This document shows, in pieces, positions 50,292 through 58,707 of a stretch of 64,000 nucleotides of DNA (position 1 is the first letter of the stretch; each line of letters begins with the position of its first letter). The position numbers and the translations under genes were made by a program. Location of the stretch: the NCBI GenBank assembly GCA_002030045.1, contig LQBI01000013.1, forward strand, positions 62,001 through 126,000, given 5' to 3'. The notes beneath the pieces are model-generated. The model had not been told where the DNA came from and did no database searches. It saw nothing but the letters and a program-made list of their open reading frames with translations. The DNA comes from Candidatus Aegiribacteria sp. MLS_C (GTDB lineage: Bacteria; Fermentibacterota; Fermentibacteria; Fermentibacterales; JCC-6).

Positions 50292-51791
50292 ATGAGGACC
50301 GTGGAGGGAAGGGACAGTATTCGGGAACTCTGCGCAGACCTTCTGGAGGACGAATCGAACATGTCCGGAGCCTGGTGCGAGCTGGCATCGTGGCCCGGAA
50401 ACCTGGAGGAGACAGCAGCAGCGGTCGGTCGATGCGCTTCCGAGGGACTGGGCGTCACGGTATCCGGAGGACTTACCGGCATTGCAGCTGGAGCCCTGCC
50501 GGAGGGCGGCGCCGTTATATCCACCTCTATGCTCAGGGATATCGAGATGCTGGACCGGCAAAGGGTAAGGGTCGGAGCGGGCGTCACCCTGGAACAGCTG
50601 AGGTCGTTCCTCAAGGAGGGCACAGGAGGGCTCTTCTATCCTCCGGACCCCACCGAGGAGACGGCATCCATCGGAGGTACGGCAGCCACCGACGCATCGG
50701 GGTCGGACAGCTTCCTGTACGGCTCCACCAGGGCCTGGGTCGATGGTATCAGTGTCGTGCTGGCCGACGGTTCGGTCCTGGAACTGAGGAGAGGTGAGCA
50801 CCTCTTCGAAGGACTTGCGCTCCGCCATGCGCAGCTCGGTCTCCTCAACCTGCCGGTACTGGGAAGGCCGCAGCCGCCCAAGAACGCCGCCGGCTACCAT
50901 ATGAGACCGGACATGGACCTGGTGGACCTCTTCATAGGATCCGAGGGCACACTGGGCCTGATAGCCGAAGCTGAGCTGCTCCTGGCAGCCGAACCGGCCC
51001 ATGTAATCGACCTGGCCGTATTCCCGGCGGAACCCTCCGTCTTCTGGGAGCTCTACCTGCGACTGCTGCACCACGGACCGCAGCTTCGTCTCAGGGCTCT
51101 TGAGATGATGGACCGGGGGTGCATCCGTTTTCTTCGCCGGCATCCGGGCGAGCTGCCTCCGCCCCCGGAAGACGCGGAGTTCGTGCTCCTGCTTCGGGCG
51201 GAGGCCGGAAACGAAGACGCCATGGAGGAGTCCCTGATGCTGCTGGAGGGAATGATCGGGGACTGCGGTGTTGACCCGGAGGGCGTATGGGGAGGCTTCG
51301 AGGCCTCCGAACACAGGAAGATGAAAGAATTCCGCCATTCGCTGCCTGAGTCGGTCAACCACCGCATAGCCTTACTGAGGAGGGAATTCCCGGGAATGCA
51401 CAAGTTCGGCTCCGACGGTGCGGTGCCGCCGGACAGGCTGGAGGAATACTACCGCACATGCTGCGGTATCCTCGAGGACCTCGAACTCCCCTTCCTGGTC
51501 TTCGGACACGCCGGCCAGGGACACATCCATGCCAATGCCATACCGGAGGACCCGGAGGGTCTCCCGAGGGCGGAGGAAGCCATGAGAGCGATAGCGGAGG
51601 CGGCCGTGGACATGGGAGGGACCATCTCGGCGGAACACGGTCTCGGAAGGCTGAAGCTGCCCTATCTGGACCTGATGTACACGGAGGATGAGATAAGGTG
51701 CATGGAACGAATCAGGAGGAGCCTGGACCCTTGCAGGCTGTTCGCAAGGGCAATGGACTTCTCCGCAGGTGGCGGAGCGGCCCCGGGCTGA
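50292..51791 (+). CDS. FAD-linked oxidase of the GlcD/D-lactate dehydrogenase family
   Basis: The 499-residue protein has an N-terminal FAD-binding type 4 domain (ASWPGNLEETAAAVGRC, TVSGGLTGIAAGALPEGG, FYPPDPTEETASIGGTAATDASGSDSFLYGSTRAW). The C-terminal FAD-oxidase domain has FGHAGQGHIHANAIP and GGTISAEHGLGRLKL. It probably oxidises a 2-hydroxyacid such as glycolate or D-lactate. The usual GlcE/GlcF or iron-sulfur partner is not adjacent, so the electron acceptor is unknown. GGAG lies four bases upstream of the ATG. Confidence 0.9.
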   Translation: MRTVEGRDSIRELCADLLEDESNMSGAWCELASWPGNLEETAAAVGRCASEGLGVTVSGGLTGIAAGALPEGGAVISTSMLRDIEMLDRQRVRVGAGVTLEQLRSFLKEGTGGLFYPPDPTEETASIGGTAATDASGSDSFLYGSTRAWVDGISVVLADGSVLELRRGEHLFEGLALRHAQLGLLNLPVLGRPQPPKNAAGYHMRPDMDLVDLFIGSEGTLGLIAEAELLLAAEPAHVIDLAVFPAEPSVFWELYLRLLHHGPQLRLRALEMMDRGCIRFLRRHPGELPPPPEDAEFVLLLRAEAGNEDAMEESLMLLEGMIGDCGVDPEGVWGGFEASEHRKMKEFRHSLPESVNHRIALLRREFPGMHKFGSDGAVPPDRLEEYYRTCCGILEDLELPFLVFGHAGQGHIHANAIPEDPEGLPRAEEAMRAIAEAAVDMGGTISAEHGLGRLKLPYLDLMYTEDEIRCMERIRRSLDPCRLFARAMDFSAGGGAAPG

Positions 51792-51794
51792 GGC

Positions 51795-52082
51795 TCATGA
51801 CTCCCTGACGTGCTCCAGTCCGATCCTGACGAGGTCCTCCACGTGATCGTCATCGAGACTGTAGAAGACGTGCCTTCCCTCTCTCCTGCTCCTGACGAGC
51901 CTGGCCGTGCGAAGTGAACGCAGCTGGTGGGAGACCGCCGACATGCTGACCCCGGACCCATCGCTGAGATCGCATACACATGTCTCCCCCCGAAGGAGTG
52001 CCATCAGGAGCCCCAGCCTCGTGGGATCCGCCATCTGGTGGAAGAGTTCGGCGAGTCCTGCGAGTTCGTCCTCCGTCACCAT
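51795..52082 (-). CDS. ArsR/SmtB-family metal-sensing repressor
   Basis: The 95-residue winged-helix protein has a recognition helix VSMSAVSHQLRSLRTARLV. It carries ETCVCDLS (Cys35, Cys37), the ELCVCD-type alpha3 motif. It also has Asp78-x-His80 and His91-x2-Glu94 in the last helix (DDDHVEDLVRIGLEHVRE), an exact match to the alpha5 zinc site of SmtB. It probably releases DNA on Zn, Cd or a similar ion. It is the second gene of the permease operon, preceded by a four-copy 16-bp repeat that duplicates its start region. Confidence 0.92.
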   Translation of the reverse strand: MVTEDELAGLAELFHQMADPTRLGLLMALLRGETCVCDLSDGSGVSMSAVSHQLRSLRTARLVRSRREGRHVFYSLDDDHVEDLVRIGLEHVRES

Positions 52083-52136
52083 TCTATTCCGTCACCATTC
52101 TATTCCGTCACCATTCTATTCCGTCACCATTCTGTT
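52073..52136. repeat. Four-copy 16-bp tandem repeat across the permease stop and arsR start
   Basis: Units begin at 52073, 52089, 52105 and 52121 (plus-strand form CCGTCACCATTCTATT). On the minus strand each gives ATGGTGACGGA; the lower-most copy is the true arsR start (ATG GTG ACG GAG). The middle copies read ATG GTG ACG GAA TAG, i.e. Met-Val-Thr-Glu-stop. The uppermost copy supplies the permease C-terminus and its TGA. Confidence 0.9.
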
Positions 52137-53313
52137 CTTCTTCCGCTTCGTAACCGGCTTCCCTTACGGCTTCCAGTGCATCCTCAAGCCTTCCCCTGCC
52201 GCTGTCCGCAAGGGATATCTCCGCCATTCCCTCGACGGCGGAAACCCTCACCACCTCGATGCCGGGAACCGTCGCGAGTGCCGCCCTGATCCTGCGTTCG
52301 CAGCCGGAGCAGGTCATTCCGCTTATCCTTATCCTTGCTCTCATGCTCATCCTGCCTGCACCTCCCCTCAGCTTCCCATGGATCCCGGAAAGGAATCTCC
52401 TGATGTCTTTGAGGGCGAACCATAAGATACCGGCCGCAACAACCGCAGATGCAGCGGCTGCCGGTACTCCCTCCGCCCCGCCTGCACCGTGGCTGCTGTG
52501 CGCCGAGGTCGCGGCCGAGGGCAGCTGAATCGAGTTAAGGAGAAGTCCGACGGCCAGGCTGACGATCACCACGGTTAGCACGTAGATGAGGAAAACCCTG
52601 GAGCCGAGGGTCTTCCTCACGGCGCCCATGGTCGCGGCGTTGGTGGCGGGACCCGCCATCAGGAAGACCAGCGAGCTGCCCACGGGGAATCCGGCGTAGA
52701 CCAGCCCGGCGGCTATGGGCACGGATGCGACCGAGCATACGTACAGAGGGATGCCGAGGACCAGCGCGGCAAGGAGGCCCGCCGGCCCCCTGAGGATCGG
52801 ATCGCCGGCCAGCTGTCCCGGCTCGAGGATCATGGTCATCAGTGCCGATACCATGATACCCGCCGCAACCCAGCCGTATATATCCCTGAAGATAGTGCGG
52901 ACGGAGTAGTCCCACATCCTCGAGAGGAAATGACCCTCATCCCGCTCCGCGCATCCTGCGGGGCCCGCATCGGTCTCCGCCGGCCTGCCGAACCTGTCGG
53001 CAAGTGTACCTCCGATCACGCCTGCAGCGAAGGCGGCCACCACCTTGGCCAGAGCCACGGGGAGACCCAGTAGTCCCCATGTCACCGCTACGGAGTCCAC
53101 GCCGGTCTGGGGCGTGCTTATGAGGAATGATGTCACCGCTCCCCGCGATGCTCCGTCCCTCTTCAGCGACATGGCCGCCGGCAGGACACCGCAGGAGCAC
53201 AGGGGCAGAGGAACTCCGATCAGGGATGCCTTGATGCTGCTCACAGGACCAGGCCGTCCCAGGTGGCCGGTTATCCTGTCCCTGCGTACCGTTACATGAA
53301 GGATACCGGCCAC
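52108..53313 (-). CDS. SO_0444-like heavy-metal efflux permease fused to an HMA domain
   Basis: The protein has two blocks of membrane helices typical of the COG0701 permease family, with the conserved metal motif VPLPLCSCGVLPAAM and STPQTGVDSVAVTWGLLG. It continues with LGIPLYVCSVASVPIAAGLVYAGFP. A C-terminal HMA domain (~320-395) has ISGMTCSGCERRIR. It probably exports Zn, Cu or a related ion. GTG 53313 cuts the first helix. The frame continues upstream as EFLFELRSTTEALSPSLLLGLL to a CTG at 53382 with AAGGTG seven bases before it, so a CTG start (424 residues) is likely. It is first in the operon with arsR. Confidence 0.88.
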   Translation of the reverse strand: MAGILHVTVRRDRITGHLGRPGPVSSIKASLIGVPLPLCSCGVLPAAMSLKRDGASRGAVTSFLISTPQTGVDSVAVTWGLLGLPVALAKVVAAFAAGVIGGTLADRFGRPAETDAGPAGCAERDEGHFLSRMWDYSVRTIFRDIYGWVAAGIMVSALMTMILEPGQLAGDPILRGPAGLLAALVLGIPLYVCSVASVPIAAGLVYAGFPVGSSLVFLMAGPATNAATMGAVRKTLGSRVFLIYVLTVVIVSLAVGLLLNSIQLPSAATSAHSSHGAGGAEGVPAAAASAVVAAGILWFALKDIRRFLSGIHGKLRGGAGRMSMRARIRISGMTCSGCERRIRAALATVPGIEVVRVSAVEGMAEISLADSGRGRLEDALEAVREAGYEAEEEQNGDGIEW

Positions 53314-53405
53314 GAGGAGTCCGAGCAGCAGGGACGGGGACAGGGCCTCAGTGGTGCTCCGGAGTTCGAATAGGAATTCCAGTTCGGGTCACCTTTCATA
53401 ATTGA

Positions 53406-53455
53406 ATATTTGAGCAATTACTCAACTATTATATGCACCGAAAACGGGAAGTCAA
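53406..53455 (-). promoter_or_regulatory. Promoter with ArsR-type operator of the efflux operon
   Basis: On the minus strand TTGACT (53450-53455), 16 bases, TATAAT (53428-53433). An inverted repeat TTGAG-CAATTA-CTCAA (53410-53425) sits just after the -10 box over the start site. It is embedded in AT-rich flanks, as in ArsR/SmtB operators. Autoregulation by the second gene is inferred. Confidence 0.85.
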
Positions 53456-53477
53456 GTCCCCGCGGTACAGCCGGTAC

Positions 53478-55214
53478 TTACCTGTGAATACCCCGTACAA
53501 GTGCGTAATCGTCTATTATGGACACGCCCCTGCGATGGTCCCTGGACCTGCTCTCCTCGACGGACCTCGCCAGGTCTTCCCTCATCGAACTCCTGAGTTC
53601 CTCCAGCCGGGAGCGGGAGTAGCCGGAGTACCGGCTTCCCATGACGGATTCGGAGAGCTGCCTGTCCATTTCAGTCGCCGAAGGTGAGTCCATGGTCTCC
53701 AGCGCGAACAGGTCCGCGTGAAAACGGTACGTGCGTACGGCGGCCAGCCTGTGCTCCTCGGTCAGGAAGTTCCTGCCGAGTCCGGGGATCTGGTCCTCGG
53801 TGTAGTGGCTGCGGGTCTCCTCCACATCAAGCCTGTCCAGGGCATCCAGCATGAGCTGGACGGTCTCGGCCCTGACAATCCCGGCATCCGGCGGCTTCCA
53901 GTGCACCGCCCTGTTCCTCTCCCTGTACTTGGCGTCGTTCCTCAGGACTGCGAACATGTTGTCGGAAAGGACCCATCCGGGAATTATCTGGTTCCACGCC
54001 GGGGGCACGCCGTCGATCCTCCGGAAGGGCTCACAGATCAGGGAGAAGGGGAACTCCACCCTCTGGGGCAGAGTTGTGACGCCTGTTGCTATGATGGAGT
54101 ACGGAGCCCTGTGGAAATCGGCCGGGAACTTCACCGAGCAGGCCAGGCCGAAGAACATTCCCTCGCCGGGTCTTATCTCCTGGTCGGGTAGCCTGGAGGT
54201 ATGGTTGCTTCCAACGTTCGCACCGTACCCGATGTTCCCCCTGCCCTCCGGCCATCTGGCCGCTATCAGAAGGGCCTGGTGGTGACAGGCGGTGAACGGG
54301 CCTGCGAGGGATGAGGTTATCTCCCCCTCCCCGAGGACTGAATTCGGGCCGAGGTACGAAGCAGTCAGCTTGCCGTGCTTCTCCACCATGGATGCCTCGT
54401 CCACCACGGATCCGTCGACGAACGCCATGGAATCCACCGTGCACGACCACCTGAGTATGGAATCCCTCACAAGCGCGCCGTCCCTTACCGACGAACCGGC
54501 CATGAGGGTGCTGTTCCTCACGGCGCGGGCGTTGTCCACCGCGGCTCCAGGGCCCACCAGGGTGTTCTCTACCACGGAAGTGTCCTTGATGCTGCATCCC
54601 GATCCAAGTACGCCGCCGTCCATCCCTCTGAGAAGGTCCGCCAGGTCCAGGGCCGTTGACCGGTAGACTTCCAGGAGGGATCGTCTGGTTTCACCCCCGG
54701 AGAGCAGGCTGGCAGTCTCCATGTCCAGGAGGGGTGATGAGGGCACGTTCCGCTCTCCGGTCTCAACTCCGAGCTCAAGTTCCCGGAGCGAACCGAAGAG
54801 CGAACCCCCTGCGCATCCTATTCGACCGCACCTCTCGACCGTGACGCACTCCTCCAGGACCATTCCGCTCAGAATGCCGGTATCGATCACTCGGCATCCG
54901 GGGCCCACTACCACATCCTCCAGCCCCGATCCGCGCAGCATCGGCAGACGGGCACTGCCATCGAGGACCGCCGGTTCCAGAGTGAGGCGGACCCGGCCGA
55001 AGAACCTGCAATCCGTCACAGCCCCCAGGTCCGAACCGGGCGAGACGAATACACCCGACCAGTCGTCGCACCTGCAGCCCCTGGTCTCCAGGAATGATGC
55101 CTGTTCTTCCGTAAGTGGCATCCAGTCATCCCGTTCGGAATATCTGGACGGGATCTCCCTCACGGCCTGCTCCAGGGCCTTCGCCAGCTTTTCCCTGAAC
55201 TCCTCAGCCGTCAT
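53478..55214 (-). CDS. DUF4954-family left-handed beta-helix protein
   Basis: The 578-residue protein has many hexapeptide-type turns in the first 350 residues (VVGPGCRVIDTGIL, SIKDTSVVENTLVGPGAAV, LMAGSSVRDGALVRDSIL), as in nucleotidyl- and acyltransferases with beta-helix folds. A conserved block follows (GNIGYGANVGSNHTSRLPDQEIRPGEGMFFGL), then a C-terminal helical part. The DUF4954 assignment is from overall pattern; the reaction is unknown, perhaps a sugar-nucleotide-related enzyme. ATG 55214 overlaps pepD by 11 bases; the site is weak. It ends a four-gene minus-strand run. Confidence 0.78.
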   Translation of the reverse strand: MTAEEFREKLAKALEQAVREIPSRYSERDDWMPLTEEQASFLETRGCRCDDWSGVFVSPGSDLGAVTDCRFFGRVRLTLEPAVLDGSARLPMLRGSGLEDVVVGPGCRVIDTGILSGMVLEECVTVERCGRIGCAGGSLFGSLRELELGVETGERNVPSSPLLDMETASLLSGGETRRSLLEVYRSTALDLADLLRGMDGGVLGSGCSIKDTSVVENTLVGPGAAVDNARAVRNSTLMAGSSVRDGALVRDSILRWSCTVDSMAFVDGSVVDEASMVEKHGKLTASYLGPNSVLGEGEITSSLAGPFTACHHQALLIAARWPEGRGNIGYGANVGSNHTSRLPDQEIRPGEGMFFGLACSVKFPADFHRAPYSIIATGVTTLPQRVEFPFSLICEPFRRIDGVPPAWNQIIPGWVLSDNMFAVLRNDAKYRERNRAVHWKPPDAGIVRAETVQLMLDALDRLDVEETRSHYTEDQIPGLGRNFLTEEHRLAAVRTYRFHADLFALETMDSPSATEMDRQLSESVMGSRYSGYSRSRLEELRSSMREDLARSVEESRSRDHRRGVSIIDDYALVRGIHR

Positions 55215-56667
55215 GCCGTTCCGTTCCGTCGATCCCTGCAAGAACAGCCGAGATGAATTCCCAGAACTTCCGCAGCGAGGATATGCTGACCTTCTCACCC
55301 GGTACGTGCACGTCCCTTATGTCGGGACCGATGGAGATCATCTCCATGCCTCCGACTCTGTCCCCAATGATACCGCACTCCAGCCCTGCGTGTATGCTCA
55401 GGACCTCGGGCTCCCTGCCGAACAGGCCGGTGTATATAGACTTCATCCGTTCGAGCAGACGGGAACCGGTGTCCGGCATCCATCCCGGGTATTCACCGCC
55501 CTTTTCGGCCGAGAAGCCGGCAAGTCGGGCAGCTGCATGTATCCTCTCCCCCAGCGCGTTCCTGGCGCTGGACAGGGGACTCCTGACGCTGAGCTGAACC
55601 GCCAGGTCCTCCCCATCCATGGAGAGCACGGCCAGATTGACCGATGTCTCAACGAGACCCGGAATGGATCCGCTCATCTTCTCGACGCCGTGGGGAAGCG
55701 AAAGCAGCAGGTCCGTCACCCTGCGGATCTGTTCCGGGGCCATAACCGGCGCATCCGATGCCTCCCCGCCGAGTTCCACTCTTATGGAATCCTCTATTCC
55801 GGAGTACTCGAGACGCAGTTCCTTCTCCAGCCGAAGGACCTCTTCCCCGAGACGTCCCCCGTCATCCTCAGGCACCGCTACCATGCATCCGGCCTCCCTG
55901 GGTATCGCGTTCCTCTTGCTCCCTCCCCACAGGTATCCGGCCTGGATTCCAGCCCCGCAGTTAATGCGGCCGAGAGCGCGGGCAAGGAACCTGATGGCAT
56001 TCCCCCTGTTCCCGTCTATCTCGATCCCCGAGTGGCCGCCCCGTAGACCGCGGACTGAGAGCGGCACGCAGGACCTGCCTTTCGTGAGGGGTATCCTGGT
56101 TCTCAATACGTGGTCGGCTCCGCCGGCGCATCCGATGGTGAAGACGTCCAGGTCCTCGGAATCGAGGTTGATCATCCTCCTGGCGGTAATCCACCCGGGA
56201 TCGAGGCTGGAGGCTCCCGTCAGTCCCCTTTCCTCGTCGGTGGTGAAAATGCACTCAAGTGGCGGGTGCGGAAGTTCCTCGGAATCGAGTATCGCCAGCA
56301 TGACTGCGACTCCGATCCCGTTGTCGGCGCCCAGCGTGGTGTCCGGCGATGTCACCCAGTCACCGTCTATCACCGGTCTGATGGGGTCCCGGTGGAAGTC
56401 GTGGCTGCTGGAACCCGTCTTCTCCGGTACCATGTCAAGATGAGCCTGGAGTGCCAGAGGAGGATTCCCGACCCTTCCGGGACCCCTGGCCGGCTTTCGG
56501 ATGAGCACGTTGTCCGCACCGTCCCTGAGGAACTCCAGTCCCCTGGACTCGGCAAAGGCCTGGACGTGGTCGGCCGCCCTGCCCTCGTCGCCCGAGGGTC
56601 TTGGAATGGCGCACAGTTCCTCGAAACGGACCCAGACCTCCCTGGGTTCAAGATCGCCGATCCTCAT
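55204..56667 (-). CDS. pepD: Aminoacyl-histidine dipeptidase (M20, PepD-like)
   Basis: The 487-residue dinuclear zinc dipeptidase has ALQAHLDMV (metal His), SPDTTLGADNGIGVAVMLAIL, FTTDEERGLTGASSL (catalytic Glu) and NLDSEDLDVFTIGCAGG. A later block, IHAGLECGII, completes the site. It splits dipeptides such as Xaa-His in the cytoplasm. A GGAGGGAGG tract precedes the ATG. It overlaps the DUF4954 gene. Confidence 0.94.
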   Translation of the reverse strand: MRIGDLEPREVWVRFEELCAIPRPSGDEGRAADHVQAFAESRGLEFLRDGADNVLIRKPARGPGRVGNPPLALQAHLDMVPEKTGSSSHDFHRDPIRPVIDGDWVTSPDTTLGADNGIGVAVMLAILDSEELPHPPLECIFTTDEERGLTGASSLDPGWITARRMINLDSEDLDVFTIGCAGGADHVLRTRIPLTKGRSCVPLSVRGLRGGHSGIEIDGNRGNAIRFLARALGRINCGAGIQAGYLWGGSKRNAIPREAGCMVAVPEDDGGRLGEEVLRLEKELRLEYSGIEDSIRVELGGEASDAPVMAPEQIRRVTDLLLSLPHGVEKMSGSIPGLVETSVNLAVLSMDGEDLAVQLSVRSPLSSARNALGERIHAAARLAGFSAEKGGEYPGWMPDTGSRLLERMKSIYTGLFGREPEVLSIHAGLECGIIGDRVGGMEMISIGPDIRDVHVPGEKVSISSLRKFWEFISAVLAGIDGTERHDG

Positions 56668-56698
56668 TCTTCGGACCTCCCTCCAACCTTTCCCCGGA

Positions 56699-57415
56699 TC
56701 ACCGGTGGAACCATCGGCCGCCGAAGAAGTAGCCGAAGAACACCGCCCCGGTATCTATCGACGGTCCACCCGCCAGCACTTCGTCTACGTCGATGCCGTT
56801 AACCTCCAGGAGTTCCCTGTCCCTGCGGAACATGTTGTTCCCGTCCTCCCTGTCGAATTCAGGATGGAACTGGAATCCCATGAGCCTCCTGCTCCCGTCG
56901 ACGAAGGCCTGGATCCGTGTATGTCCGTTGGATGCCACGATCTCCGCTCCCGCCGGAACAGCTTCGACCCGGTCGAAATGGGACTGGAGCACCCTCACCC
57001 TGCCGGAGGCCCCGGGTATCTTCAGACCGCTCCCCATCATGTCCACATCCATCCATCCGGCTTCAATACCCTCAGGACACCTTCCCACCGCCTCCGGACC
57101 CAGCAGGGCACGACACAGGAGCTGATGGCCGTAGCATACTCCTACCTGGGGGATTCCCAGCCCGACGCATTCCTCCACTATTCCAGCCGCCTCCGGCACG
57201 AAGTCCGCGTCGACGCAGATGGAGAGGCTGGAGCCGGTGTGCATCACATGGGAGAAACTCGAAGCGGAAGGGATCCCGTCCCCGGAGAACACGCTGGAAA
57301 CAATAGCTTCGGACCCGCTCGGGACGTATTTCGAGAAGAGAGGTCCCTCGGACCTGTCCACGGAATAATCCAGTATCAGGACTCTGGGAAATCCACCGGG
57401 AAAAACGGCCATCAT
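56699..57415 (-). CDS. Class I glutamine amidotransferase-like protein
   Basis: The 238-residue stand-alone domain has nucleophile Cys94 (GVCYGHQLL) and His184/Glu186 (GFQFHPEFD), so the triad is complete. It resembles GMP-synthase-type amidotransferase domains that lack a synthetase part; such proteins often act on gamma-glutamyl compounds. The acceptor is unknown. It overlaps the OsmC gene by four bases. Confidence 0.88.
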   Translation of the reverse strand: MMAVFPGGFPRVLILDYSVDRSEGPLFSKYVPSGSEAIVSSVFSGDGIPSASSFSHVMHTGSSLSICVDADFVPEAAGIVEECVGLGIPQVGVCYGHQLLCRALLGPEAVGRCPEGIEAGWMDVDMMGSGLKIPGASGRVRVLQSHFDRVEAVPAGAEIVASNGHTRIQAFVDGSRRLMGFQFHPEFDREDGNNMFRRDRELLEVNGIDVDEVLAGGPSIDTGAVFFGYFFGGRWFHR

Positions 57416-57834
57416 CCCTCCGGCTCGACAAGGGTTATCGTGTAGCCTATGTCCACTGTGTGCCTAAGCATCGCGCTTACACCGCAGTACCTCTCACTGG
57501 AGAGAAACACGGCCCTTTCTATCCTGTCCCTGGGCAGGTCCCGGCCGGTGAAGATGAACTCCACCTCCAGCTCGCTGAAGACCTTGGGATGCTCCTCGGT
57601 GTACTCCCCCCTGGCTTCGACGGTCAGGCTGTAACCCTCGACCTTCATCTTCCGCAGGATGGACACCACGTCCATCCCGGTGCAGCACGCCAGTGCGGTG
57701 AGCAGCAGGTTCTTGGGTCTGGGTCCCCGGTCGGCACCTCCGAACTCGGGGGTTCCGTCTATGGTCAACCGGTGACCGTCCTGCAGCACCGAGAACTCGA
57801 GACCCTGTTTCCAGTCAGCCTTTACGGAAGGCAT
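57412..57834 (-). CDS. OsmC/YhfA-family peroxiredoxin-like protein
   Basis: The 140-residue protein has the two catalytic-type cysteines: PKNLLLTALACCTGMDVVSIL and ERYCGVSAMLRHT. It has the usual C-terminal domain shape. Members reduce organic hydroperoxides, though some YhfA types have unknown activity. A TTG sits directly on the AGGAG tract; ATG 57834, six bases after it, is the more likely start. It is the first gene before the amidotransferase and pepD. Confidence 0.9.
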   Translation of the reverse strand: MPSVKADWKQGLEFSVLQDGHRLTIDGTPEFGGADRGPRPKNLLLTALACCTGMDVVSILRKMKVEGYSLTVEARGEYTEEHPKVFSELEVEFIFTGRDLPRDRIERAVFLSSERYCGVSAMLRHTVDIGYTITLVEPEG

Positions 57835-57939
57835 GGGCAACTCCTGTCATCATCATGGAGGAAGACTCCGGCATGGTGGTGATTCCCTGGCAGGAACGTC
57901 CGATCTGTCCTCAAGCAGGGATCCGTCGAGAAGGGGCCG

Positions 57940-58587
57940 TCAGGGGAAACTGCTGAGACCCATGAAGGTGGAGATCCTCCAGTCGTCCCTGACCTTGACC
58001 AGCTCGGCCTGGAATGGGAGTTCGACTCCCGACGAAGTGATGAAGGTGAGGGGAACACTTATCCTGTCCCCGTTTACGGTGTACTCACCTATCTCCATCC
58101 TGTATATGGAATAGCGAGCCTTCATCACCGGAAGCTCCACCGTGGACGTCAGGTATTCCATCGGCGACCAGTCCTCCACCTCGTCGGCGGTGGCAGTATA
58201 TCCTGCGCCGGTCAGCCTGGACATCACCGCCTCCGGGTCGTCGTCGAGGTTCTGCTTGAGTATATTCAGCATGATGTCTATACTTTCGAGACCCTCCTCG
58301 GAGATGAGCTGCGAGACCATGTAACCGTCACCGGTCCTCAGAGCTTCGAAGAACGCCGTGACGACGGCACCGGGCTGTCCCGGGACCTGGACTTCCTCCT
58401 CGTCCATGACAGGGGAGTCCGCAGTACCTTCCTCCGACTCCCCCCCGGGGTTCTCCGAGGACGGAACGGTTTCCTCTTCGGTGACCTGGAGCGAATCCTG
58501 CGGCTGAACGGCTTCCTCTTCGGTCTGAGCGCCTGCCGCGGTCACCAGGAGAAACACCGTCAGGACCGCAAACGCTTTATTTTTCAA
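57940..58587 (-). CDS. Exported protein with acidic linker and NTF2-like C-terminal domain
   Basis: The ~215-residue protein has signal peptide KAFAVLTVFLLVTAAGAQ and a Glu/Ser/Pro-rich linker to ~75. A domain of DUF4878/NTF2-like shape follows (VVTAFFEALRTGDGYMVSQLIS, ARYSIYRMEIGEYTVNGDRISVPLTFITSSGVELPFQAELVKVRDDWRIS). The ligand is unknown. The ribosome site AGGAG fits TTG 58587 (seven bases) better than GTG 58593. It has its own promoter upstream. Confidence 0.75.
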   Translation of the reverse strand: MKNKAFAVLTVFLLVTAAGAQTEEEAVQPQDSLQVTEEETVPSSENPGGESEEGTADSPVMDEEEVQVPGQPGAVVTAFFEALRTGDGYMVSQLISEEGLESIDIMLNILKQNLDDDPEAVMSRLTGAGYTATADEVEDWSPMEYLTSTVELPVMKARYSIYRMEIGEYTVNGDRISVPLTFITSSGVELPFQAELVKVRDDWRISTFMGLSSFP

Positions 58588-58631
58588 GGTCACTCTCCTA
58601 GGATGCAGGTAATGGCCTCTTCATGTACTCC

Positions 58632-58660
58632 ATAATAGTATATAAACTCACCGGGGGCAA
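58632..58660 (-). promoter_or_regulatory. Promoter of the exported NTF2-like protein gene
   Basis: TTGCCC (58655-58660), 17 bases, TATTAT (58632-58637) on the minus strand, ~40 bases before the start. Confidence 0.6.
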
Positions 58661-58707
58661 ATACACCCCGTTTCTCCTGCGTCCGCGTGCCTGAGCCCTT
58701 TCCGTGA

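Noticed and set aside
56699-57415. guaA (GMP synthase)
   Set aside because: Only the amidotransferase domain is present; there is no PP-loop synthetase part.
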